Assembly (NCBI RefSeq): GCF_030209755.1
Contig: NZ_JARVRH010000027.1
Span: 84,289 to 148,288, forward strand
Direction of reading: 5' to 3'
DNA length: 64,000 nt
Source: Arthrobacter sp. efr-133-TYG-118
GTDB taxonomy: Bacteria; Actinomycetota; Actinomycetes; Actinomycetales; Micrococcaceae
This document shows, piece by piece, positions 58,278-64,000 of the stretch (position 1 is its first letter; each line of letters begins with the position of its first letter). The notes beneath the pieces were generated by a model, which was not told the DNA's origin, did not search any database, and saw only the letters and a program-made list of their open reading frames with translations. The translations under genes were made by a program, and so were the position numbers.

Positions 58278-59627
58278 CTACTTCGCGTCTTCCAGGGAAC
58301 GGAGGTCGCGGCCGGCCGTTTCCGGGGTGAAGAAGGTGGTGATGTATGAAATCAGCGCCAGGACCAGCGAGTAGACCGCCAGGACCACCCAGGAGTTGCC
58401 CGTAGCGGCAAGGAGTGCGACGCCAACGAGGGGCACGAGTCCGCCGGCCAGGACAGCAGACAATTCCCGGCTCAGGGCGACGCCGGTGAAGCGGTACTGC
58501 GAGCCGAAGAGCTCGGGCAGAAGCGGGCACTGCGGGCCGAGCATGGACTGCACGCCGAGGGCGATGCCGACCACCATGACAGCCCACACGAGGGTCACGT
58601 TGCCGAGGGTCACCAGGTAGAAGGCGGGAATCGCGAAGATTGCCTGGAACAGGGCCCCATAGCGGTAGACCTTGACGCGACCAATTCGGTCGGACAAGGC
58701 ACCGAAGGTAACCACCATGACGGCGGCAAATCCGGCGGCGATCAGCAGACCGACCGGGCCGATGAACTTGTCGCCAGGGAAGACGCCTTCCTTGACGGAC
58801 ATGAACGAGATGAGCAGTGCCGAGTAGATCGAGGAGTTGCCATTCTCGCCCATGCGGAGGCCGATGCCCACCAGCACATTCTTTTTGGAGTGCTTCCAGA
58901 GCTCACCAACGGGGTTCTTCACCACGTTCTTGTGCTTTTCCAGCTCCTGGAACACCGGGGTTTCCTTCAGCCTGAGACGGATGAAGATTGCGACGACGAT
59001 CAGGATGAAGCTGGCGAGGAAAGGCACACGCCACAGCCAGCCTTCGAGCACGCCCTTGTTGGCCATACCAATCAGCGCGAAGGTGCCGGCGCCGAGGAGG
59101 GTTCCGAGTTGGATGCCAACGAAAGGAAGCGAAGCGAAGTAGCCGCGGCGCTTGGGTGGAGCGACTTCGGAGATCAGCGTGGTCGCGCCCGCCTGTTCCG
59201 CACCGGCGCCGAGGCCCTGGACAATACGGAGCGTCACCAGGAGGACAGCGCCGAGCATGCCCGCCTGGTCGAACGTCGGCAGCAAGCCGATCGCGAAGCT
59301 GGCAAGGCCCATCATGCCAATGGTCATCAGAAGGACCATCTTGCGGCCAAAGCGGTCTCCGATGAATCCGAAGAAGATACCGCCGAAGGGCCGCGCCGCG
59401 AATCCGACGCCATAGGTGGCGAACGACGCGATCAATGCGCCGCTCTCACCCAAGGGCTTGAAGAACAGCGGTCCGAAGATCAGGGCCGAAGCCAGGCCAT
59501 AAATGTAGAAGTCGTAGTACTCCAGGGCGGATCCTACGGAGCTGGCAAGAGTTGCCCTTCGCAGCTGTTCCGGCTCAACTACTGCGTCGTCCATATCAGC
59601 AAGCTTTGTCTTAGTACGAGTTGTCAC
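58278..59627 (-). CDS. MHS-family sugar-acid transporter
   Basis: A 449-aa MFS transporter of the metabolite:H+ symporter type, with 12 predicted helices. The family blocks are SSVGSALEYYDFYIYG near residue 32, GDRFGRK in loop 2-3, RIVQGLGAGAEQAGA in helix 4, and SDRIGRV in loop 8-9. It probably imports the organic or sugar acid degraded by the adjacent dehydrogenases. I chose GTG 59,627, six bases after GAGGGA; GTG 59,633 is the alternative. The IclR-type gene lies upstream in the same direction. Confidence 0.87.
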   Translation of the reverse strand: MTTRTKTKLADMDDAVVEPEQLRRATLASSVGSALEYYDFYIYGLASALIFGPLFFKPLGESGALIASFATYGVGFAARPFGGIFFGFIGDRFGRKMVLLMTIGMMGLASFAIGLLPTFDQAGMLGAVLLVTLRIVQGLGAGAEQAGATTLISEVAPPKRRGYFASLPFVGIQLGTLLGAGTFALIGMANKGVLEGWLWRVPFLASFILIVVAIFIRLRLKETPVFQELEKHKNVVKNPVGELWKHSKKNVLVGIGLRMGENGNSSIYSALLISFMSVKEGVFPGDKFIGPVGLLIAAGFAAVMVVTFGALSDRIGRVKVYRYGALFQAIFAIPAFYLVTLGNVTLVWAVMVVGIALGVQSMLGPQCPLLPELFGSQYRFTGVALSRELSAVLAGGLVPLVGVALLAATGNSWVVLAVYSLVLALISYITTFFTPETAGRDLRSLEDAK

Positions 59628-59697
59628 AAGCACTCCCTCAAGAACACTCCAGACCCCCGTTGGCCTGGCGAGATAGTGTCAGCCGCCATGGCGTGAA

Positions 59698-59709
59698 TCA
59701 CTATAGTGA
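59698..59709. promoter_or_regulatory. Palindrome upstream of transporter gene
   Basis: TCACTATAGTGA is a perfect 12-bp palindrome followed by ACA, so it contains the half-site TGAACA seen at 60,696 and, as TGTTCA, near 56,939. It lies about 70 bases before the transporter start. Candidate IclR operator. Confidence 0.5.
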
Positions 59710-59786
59710 ACAGAGTACAGCACGTTGGACAAGTTTCAAGTGGTGTAATCAGATTTATTTATGACCCCGTCGGGCGGCGGGATCCG

Positions 59787-60584
59787 TTAGCCCATCGGGT
59801 TGCCTAGCGAGTGGGCGAGCTCCTTGAGTTCCTTCACCATCAAGGCAGCCTGCTCCTCGGAAAAAGTGGCCTTCAGGGCTGTCACCGAGAGACCGAGGCT
59901 GGGGCCATGTGCCCCGTGGGTAGGCACGGGCACGGCAAGGCAAACCACGCCGAGCGTGGATTCCTCGTCCTCCAGGGCATAGCCCTGCTTTCGGATCGCG
60001 GCTACCTGGGCCTTGAGCTCAGCGGCACTCCGGAGGGACTTCGGGGTCATGACAGGGAGCTCCACATCATCCGGGAACATCGCCTCGATGTCATGGTCGT
60101 GAAGCTGGGCCAGGAGAACCTTTCCGACGGCGCTCAGGGAAAGCGGCATCTTGTCGCCGATGTTCGACGTGAGCCGGACGGCCGGGTGCCCTTCGTACCG
60201 CGCCAGGTAAATGATGTGATCGCCGTCGATCATCGCAATCCGCACTGTTTCGCCGGAGAGCGTGGGTGCCTGCTCGCAGAACTTGTAGAACTCCTGGACT
60301 TCATCGAGACGGCTGAGGTAAGCCGCGCCAAGTTCAACCAGCTTCCGGCCAAGTGAAAAGTCAGCACCTTCGCGCGTGATAAGCCGGGCTTCTTCAAGAG
60401 CCATCAGCAGGTTTGACGTGGAAGACTTCGGAATCCCGAGCTCCCTCGAAAGATCACTGAGTGTCAGCCGGCCCGAAGGTGCCTCCGCCAAGGCATCCAG
60501 GACCGCGGCTGCGCGGGTCACGGCAGGCGCCGGCGAGGAGCTCCCCAATCCCTCGGAGGAACGGGGGGTGCGGGAATCAGCCAT
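59787..60584 (-). CDS. IclR-family transcriptional regulator
   Basis: A 265-aa regulator. The N-terminal winged HTH spans about 30-85 (LTLSDLSRELGIPKSSTSNLL) with the recognition helix at GIPKSSTSNLLMALE. The C-terminal IclR effector domain follows (GKVLLAQL, ALEDEESTLGVVCLAVPV). GGAG precedes ATG 60,584; an ATG at 60,599 is in frame. It probably controls the transporter and dehydrogenase genes through the palindromes at 59,698 and 60,683. Confidence 0.9.
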   Translation of the reverse strand: MADSRTPRSSEGLGSSSPAPAVTRAAAVLDALAEAPSGRLTLSDLSRELGIPKSSTSNLLMALEEARLITREGADFSLGRKLVELGAAYLSRLDEVQEFYKFCEQAPTLSGETVRIAMIDGDHIIYLARYEGHPAVRLTSNIGDKMPLSLSAVGKVLLAQLHDHDIEAMFPDDVELPVMTPKSLRSAAELKAQVAAIRKQGYALEDEESTLGVVCLAVPVPTHGAHGPSLGLSVTALKATFSEEQAALMVKELKELAHSLGNPMG

Positions 60585-60682
60585 GATTCTCCTTCGCAAT
60601 CGTGCGTCTGGCGCAGAGTGGGCGCGTGCCAGGCAGAAACGCTACCCAGGGGCAGCGGAACTCCGATCCGCGGCAATCACGC

Positions 60683-60702
60683 TTGTTCAATCCACTGAAC
60701 AA
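60683..60702. promoter_or_regulatory. IclR-type operator palindrome
   Basis: TTGTTCA-ATCCAC-TGAACAA, perfect 7-bp arms with a 6-bp spacer, lies about 100 bases upstream of the iclR start. The size and spacing fit IclR-family operators, so it is a likely autoregulation site. Confidence 0.6.
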
Positions 60703-60795
60703 CCACCATCATAGTGGCTTGGTGTCGGGATGAGACGCGCCGGACGGAGATTGGCTTCCTTTCCATATCCAGAAATTCTCTGTATATTCATCTAT

Positions 60796-60840
60796 GAGCT
60801 CTCCACCGCGGCATCCCCCAATAGTCGCGGTGGAGAGCTC
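60796..60840. terminator. Large hairpin before the regulator region
   Basis: GAGCTCTCCACCGCG (60,796-60,810) pairs with CGCGGTGGAGAGCTC (60,826-60,840), 15 perfect pairs. It lies just beyond the end of the minus-strand methyltransferase gene, so it is probably its terminator, although no T-run is present. Confidence 0.6.
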
Positions 60841-60872
60841 TTCCAATTCCCCGGCTCGGATCAGGTAGGACG

Positions 60873-61400
60873 CTAGCCCTGCTGCCGCCAAGGAGTGAGC
60901 CGTGGCAGCCAGCGCGGAACGTTGGCACGGTAGTCCTCATACTCGGCGCCGAACCTCCTTGCCAGCGTCGGCTCCTCATACAACCTGACGAAAGCCACCA
61001 CGGGAATTGCGCCCAGCGCGGCCAGGCCAAAAAGCTTCGGCTGTCCCAGCAGGAGGCCCTGTCCGGTGATCGCGGCGCCAATGCCCACGTAGATGGGGTT
61101 CCTCACGAACTGGTAGAAACCGCTGACCACGAGGTTCTTCGGCGGCGCAAAGGGTGCCGGCGTGCCTAATCCTTCCAGGGCGAACCGCGCAAACGAATTG
61201 GTGATCACGGCCGCGCCCGCGCCGATCAGCAGAACACCTGCGCACTGGGCCGGCAGTCCGCCCGGCACGGGCTGGTTCACTTTCCACCGGGTCACCACCC
61301 ACGGCAACAGACCGGCGGCGGTAGCCGGAGCTGCGGCGAACACCGCCGTACCTATTTTCGCCAGCCTCTTGTCACGCGCTGCATCTCCGGATGCCGTCAT
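60873..61400 (-). CDS. Membrane methyltransferase, ICMT/PEMT type
   Basis: A 175-aa membrane protein with four to five hydrophobic helices. The C-terminal signature of isoprenylcysteine or phospholipid methyltransferases is present: SGFYQFVRNPIYVGI, then EEPTLARRFGAEYEDYRANVPRWLP, here quoted in parts. It uses S-adenosylmethionine at the membrane; the acceptor is unknown. I chose ATG 61,400 (MTASGDAARD); an upstream in-frame start at 61,439 is possible. Neighbours do not suggest a pathway. Confidence 0.8.
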   Translation of the reverse strand: MTASGDAARDKRLAKIGTAVFAAAPATAAGLLPWVVTRWKVNQPVPGGLPAQCAGVLLIGAGAAVITNSFARFALEGLGTPAPFAPPKNLVVSGFYQFVRNPIYVGIGAAITGQGLLLGQPKLFGLAALGAIPVVAFVRLYEEPTLARRFGAEYEDYRANVPRWLPRLTPWRQQG

Positions 61401-61470
61401 GCTGCCATTCTGAACCGCCTGACGGTCGGCGGCAACCATCAGGCCACGAACGCATCTGGAACAAAAGAAA

Positions 61471-61508
61471 AGAGCCCCTGAGCTGCGTTTTCGCAGCTCA
61501 GGGGCTCT
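61471..61508 (-). terminator. Terminator of tRNA-Val
   Basis: AGAGCCCCTGAGCTGCG (61,508-61,492 on the minus strand) pairs perfectly with CGCAGCTCAGGGGCTCT (61,487-61,471) around AAAA, and TTTCTTTTG follows on the minus strand. A textbook intrinsic terminator. Confidence 0.92.
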
Positions 61509-61515
61509 TCTTTGC

Positions 61516-61591
61516 TGGTGGGTCCTACCGGGATCGAACCGATGACATCCACGGTGTAAACGTGGCGCTCTACCAGCTGAGCTAAAGACCC
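61516..61591 (-). tRNA. tRNA-Val(TAC)
   Basis: 76 nt including an encoded CCA. Minus-strand acceptor GGGTCTT pairs with AGGACCC (one G-U), the D arm is GCTCAGCTGGTAGAGC, the anticodon stem CCACG/CGTGG encloses TTTACAC with anticodon TAC, and the T arm has GGTTCGATCC. It is a single gene with its own terminator. Confidence 0.96.
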
Positions 61592-61647
61592 AAACACTGA
61601 TTTCAGCGCCCTCGGCGCGTCAACCAACGAACATGTACTCTACCGGA

Positions 61648-62604
61648 TCAATCGCGTGGAACACCAATCGGCTGCTCGAAAGGCAGCAAGTCGGGAAGCT
61701 CAGCCGCAAGCCAGGCCAGCGCGCCGCTGACTCCGGCTTCCACTTTGAGGTTCGCGAACCCGTCGCCGCGGGTCGGTCCACGGTTGATGATCACTACCGG
61801 CTTGCCGAGTTTGGCTGCGTGCCGCACGAACCTCAGCCCGCTCATTACGGTCAACGAAGAACCTGCCACCAGCAGGGCCCCGGCTTCGTCCACTATGGAA
61901 TAGGCGCGCTGCACCCGGTCCCTGGGAACATTTTCACCGAAGTACACGAAGTCGGGCTTGAGGGTTCCCCCGCAAACGGGACAAACAGCGACGACGAACG
62001 ACCGGATGAGCTCGGGATCCTCCACCGAGGCGTCCGCGTCGGGTGCCATTTCCACGACGCCGGAAGCCTGCGCGGCTTCGAGGAAGCCGGGATTGATTTC
62101 CTCAAGAATCGACGCCACGAGCCGCCGGGTGAAGACGTGTCCCTCGTCAAGGCAAATCACGCGATCGTAGCGGCCGTGCAGGTCCACCACATTGATGCTG
62201 CCCGCGTCCTCGTGCAGACGGTCCACGTTCTGCGTGATGAGCCCCGTGATCAGCCCGCGCCGCTCAAGGAGGGCGACGGCGGCGTGTCCGGCATTGGGGT
62301 CCGCATGCCGGAGGTGCGACCATCCAAGGTGGTTCCTCGCCCAGTACCGGCGCCGATTGGCGGGGCTTCCGATGAATTCCTGGAAGGTCATCGGATTCCG
62401 CGGCGCGGCTCCCGGGCCGCGGTAGTCGGGGATTCCGGAGTCAGTGCTGAGGCCGGCTCCTGTCAAGACAGCAAAACGCTTGCCGCCGAGGATCCCGGCG
62501 GCTTGGCGCAGAACGTCCAACTCCCCAGCATCCAACTCAACTGTGGATGTCGGCGGATGGATGGCGAAGCCGGTCATTCCAACGCCGGGCCGTTGGGCGC
62601 TCAT
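61648..62604 (-). CDS. Sir2-family NAD-dependent deacetylase
   Basis: A 318-aa sirtuin. NAD motif GAGLSTDSGIPDYRG is near residue 48, TQNVDRLH near 125 and the catalytic His in DLHGR. Of the four zinc-binding Cys, CPVC is present; the first pair is reduced to one Cys (VICLDEGH), so zinc may be bound differently. The enzyme removes acyl groups from Lys. ATG near 62,604; the peroxiredoxin gene ends 6 bases upstream on the same strand. Confidence 0.88.
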   Translation of the reverse strand: MSAQRPGVGMTGFAIHPPTSTVELDAGELDVLRQAAGILGGKRFAVLTGAGLSTDSGIPDYRGPGAAPRNPMTFQEFIGSPANRRRYWARNHLGWSHLRHADPNAGHAAVALLERRGLITGLITQNVDRLHEDAGSINVVDLHGRYDRVICLDEGHVFTRRLVASILEEINPGFLEAAQASGVVEMAPDADASVEDPELIRSFVVAVCPVCGGTLKPDFVYFGENVPRDRVQRAYSIVDEAGALLVAGSSLTVMSGLRFVRHAAKLGKPVVIINRGPTRGDGFANLKVEAGVSGALAWLAAELPDLLPFEQPIGVPRD

Positions 62605-62609
62605 CTGCG

Positions 62610-63113
62610 CTAGGCCTGGCCAAGTGCGGACAATGCCTCGCGATATTCCGCTAAGTCGCGTGCCTGGCCGCGCGGATTGACCACGACATAGCGGATGATG
62701 CCCGCGGCATCAATGATGAAAGTGCCCCGCAAGGACATACCAGTAGCTGTATCAAATACGCCATACTTTTCGGCTACTTCCCCGTGCGGCCAGAAGTCCG
62801 CCAAGAGATCGAACTCGTAGCCTTCCTTGTCCGCGTAAGCCCGCAAAGCGAACTTGCTGTCCACGGACACCCCGAGGACCGTGGCGTTGGCGTGTTCGAA
62901 AATACCCAGATTGTCGCGGATCTCGCACAGCTCCCCGGTGCAGATTCCAGAGAAGGCGAAGGGATAGAAGACCACTACCACGTTGCGGCCGCGAAGCTCG
63001 GACAGGCGAACCGGCTCCCCAAACTGGTTCACAAGCTCAAAATCCGGGGCTTCCTGGCCCACAACGGGAACTCCCGGGCGCAGTCCGGGAGAGGTCAACC
63101 TGGTGTGAGTCAC
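62610..63113 (-). CDS. ahpE: AhpE-like peroxiredoxin
   Basis: A 167-aa peroxiredoxin of the AhpE type. The peroxidatic Cys58 is in FAFSGICTGEL with the Pro and Thr/Ser of the active site, and a second Cys63 follows five residues later. It reduces peroxides using mycoredoxin or thioredoxin. I chose GTG 63,113 because it overlaps the stop of the upstream DUF3052 gene (GTGA); a longer reading frame exists but lacks a start signal. Confidence 0.87.
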   Translation of the reverse strand: MTHTRLTSPGLRPGVPVVGQEAPDFELVNQFGEPVRLSELRGRNVVVVFYPFAFSGICTGELCEIRDNLGIFEHANATVLGVSVDSKFALRAYADKEGYEFDLLADFWPHGEVAEKYGVFDTATGMSLRGTFIIDAAGIIRYVVVNPRGQARDLAEYREALSALGQA

Positions 63114-63532
63114 TTGTTCTTCTTGCGCGCTACAAGCCGTGTGGCGCTCCAGTCCTTGGAGACGCCTGCGGAGGTAGTGCAATGCAGGCCAGCGGTGGGA
63201 GCAGCGTCCTGAATATCCGAGGGCGAGACGTAGTTGTCGCGGCCCGATTTGGGGGTCAGCACCCAGACCACGCCGCCTTCACCCAAGGTGGTCAGTGAAT
63301 CAACTAGTGCGTCGACAAGGTCTCCATCACCATCGCGCCACCAGAAAATGACCGCATCAACTACCTCGTGATCGTCTTCGTCAAGCAGCTCGGAACCCGT
63401 GAGTTCCTCAATGTCATCACGCAAATCGAAATCGACATCATCGTCGTAACCGAGTTCCTGAATTAGATCCCCATCTTTGAAACCCAATCTTTCCGCCACA
63501 TTTACCGATGTGGCGGCGTCGGCCTCGCTCAC
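63110..63532 (-). CDS. DUF3052 family protein
   Basis: A 140-aa protein of the actinobacterial DUF3052 family: SVNVAERLGFKDGDLIQELG, the acidic DDDVDFDLRDDIEELTG, and WVLTPKSGRDNYVSPSDI are characteristic, as is the C-terminal DWSATRLVARK. The function is unknown, but family members lie beside aceE in Arthrobacter and relatives, as here. GAGGA is 5 bases before GTG 63,532. Translationally coupled to the peroxiredoxin gene. Confidence 0.88.
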   Translation of the reverse strand: MSEADAATSVNVAERLGFKDGDLIQELGYDDDVDFDLRDDIEELTGSELLDEDDHEVVDAVIFWWRDGDGDLVDALVDSLTTLGEGGVVWVLTPKSGRDNYVSPSDIQDAAPTAGLHCTTSAGVSKDWSATRLVARKKNK

Positions 63533-63959
63533 GTTTCCTCCTCTTGAAGTGATTTCGATTACTACAAGCCAACACCCTTTGGGCGTGTGCTTCAAGCCAT
63601 TGTCCCGCGATCCACCATAATCCGCGCCCCAGCCACGGCTAAAGCCGCGGCCACATTCGGGGCCATAGCCATGACCGCAGCTACAACTGCCTTCGATGTA
63701 ACAGCTTGAGTGTGACATACAACGCCTTCACGACCGCGCGGCTACGCATCGCGGCTCGTACAAAGCTACAGTGGCCAGTGAAGACTTTGGCTGCAGGGCA
63801 ACCGCCCGCCGCGAATAGCGCAGCTCGAGCTCAAGAGAACCTGCCCGGCGCACATGACCGGGCTGTTGTAACCGATATGTCGCACACGCCGCGTTCATGA
63901 CGGGCAGTTACCCTGCCGGACCTGAGGCGACGATGAATGCGCCAAAAGAGAGGTTGGAC
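63533..63959. other. Intergenic region, divergent promoters expected
   Basis: 427 bases between DUF3052 (minus) and aceE (plus). It must carry both promoters, but I could not single out convincing -35/-10 pairs. A Gly/Cys-rich reading frame extends upstream of DUF3052 without a start signal and is not supported. Confidence 0.4.
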
Positions 63960-64000
63960 GTGGCTGCAGGAGAAGAGACCTCACACATCCTTAGCGGGTT
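63960..64000 (+). CDS. aceE: 5' end of pyruvate dehydrogenase E1 (aceE)
   Basis: The reading frame from GTG 63,960 begins (M)AAGEETSHILSGL, the usual N-terminus of homodimeric AceE in Arthrobacter-type actinobacteria. AGAGAGG lies at 63,947-63,953. The in-frame ATG 63,933 would add nine residues. Only 41 bases are in the window, so the call depends on this short match and on the neighbouring DUF3052 gene. Confidence 0.72.
   Translation, partial: MAAGEETSHILSG

Noticed and set aside
63110..63718. Longer DUF3052 protein with a Gly/Cys-rich N-terminus
   Set aside because: GAGGA sits 5 bases before GTG 63532 and the family begins there; the upstream part has no start signal and lies in the promoter region.
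63706..63900. Plus-strand 64-codon frame between DUF3052 and aceE
   Set aside because: No ribosome binding site, no similarity to a known protein, and it fills the expected promoter region of aceE.

Overview
The window joins a large siphovirus-type prophage (about bases 1 to 45,160; its left end lies outside) to an ordinary high-GC actinobacterial chromosome (about 45,160 to 64,000). The host looks like an Arthrobacter/Paenarthrobacter-type member of the Micrococcaceae. This rests on the order aceE / DUF3052 protein / AhpE-type peroxiredoxin at the right end, on the protein types, and on frequent GTG starts. No organism name is given by the sequence itself.

Prophage early arm (1-12,148, all plus strand). 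This is a train of small genes that overlap by 1 to 11 bases, broken into transcription units by copies of one conserved non-coding motif of about 35 bp (left half AACGAAGCGCTACTACC, right half TTCGCGTAGACT). Recognisable products are an HNH-AP2 homing endonuclease, a PD-(D/E)XK nuclease, a terminase-small-subunit-like protein, a zinc-ribbon/MerR-like protein, a DUF4406 plus dATP/dGTP-diphosphohydrolase fusion, and a Rv2179c-like DEDDh exonuclease. A two-gene RNA repair operon (T4 Rnl1-like RNA ligase and T4 Pnkp-like kinase/phosphatase) closes the arm.

Central control/packaging region (12,149-12,554). An operator-like palindrome overlaps a good sigma70-type promoter, which is followed by a strong hairpin and about 290 bases without a credible gene. 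This is the likely late promoter and leader and may hold cos.

Prophage late arm (12,555-43,410). It runs through a metallophosphoesterase, ClpP-like protease, papain-like amidase, terminase large subunit, a 976-aa portal-Nudix-MuF fusion, XkdF-like protease, scaffold candidate, major capsid, connectors, a very basic protein, major tail protein, frameshifted G/GT chaperones, a 1261-aa tape measure, minor tail proteins, endolysin and holins. Between the tape measure and the Dit-like gene lies a 4.7-kb block bounded by intrinsic terminators. It carries fibre-like genes, a minus-strand SGNH lipoprotein and a tyrosine recombinase split by a +1 frameshift. A second minus-strand cargo gene (secreted Pro/Ala/Thr-rich protein) sits at 39,971-40,402.

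Prophage right end (43,420-45,160). Four overlapping minus-strand genes, led by an excisionase-like HTH protein, are driven from another copy of the motif. The right attachment junction should lie between this promoter and the rnpB terminator.

Host chromosome. rnpB, yaaA, a coiled-coil zinc-ribbon-family protein, a Nif3-family protein, msrA, cysK-cysE, an SDR, and gnd with a divergent GntR/FadR regulator come first. They are followed by a sugar-acid cluster (idnD-like and idnO-like dehydrogenases, a beta-hydroxyacid dehydrogenase, a D-2-hydroxyacid dehydrogenase, an MHS-type transporter and an IclR regulator with candidate operators). Then come a membrane methyltransferase, tRNA-Val(TAC), a sirtuin, a peroxiredoxin, a DUF3052 protein and the first bases of aceE.
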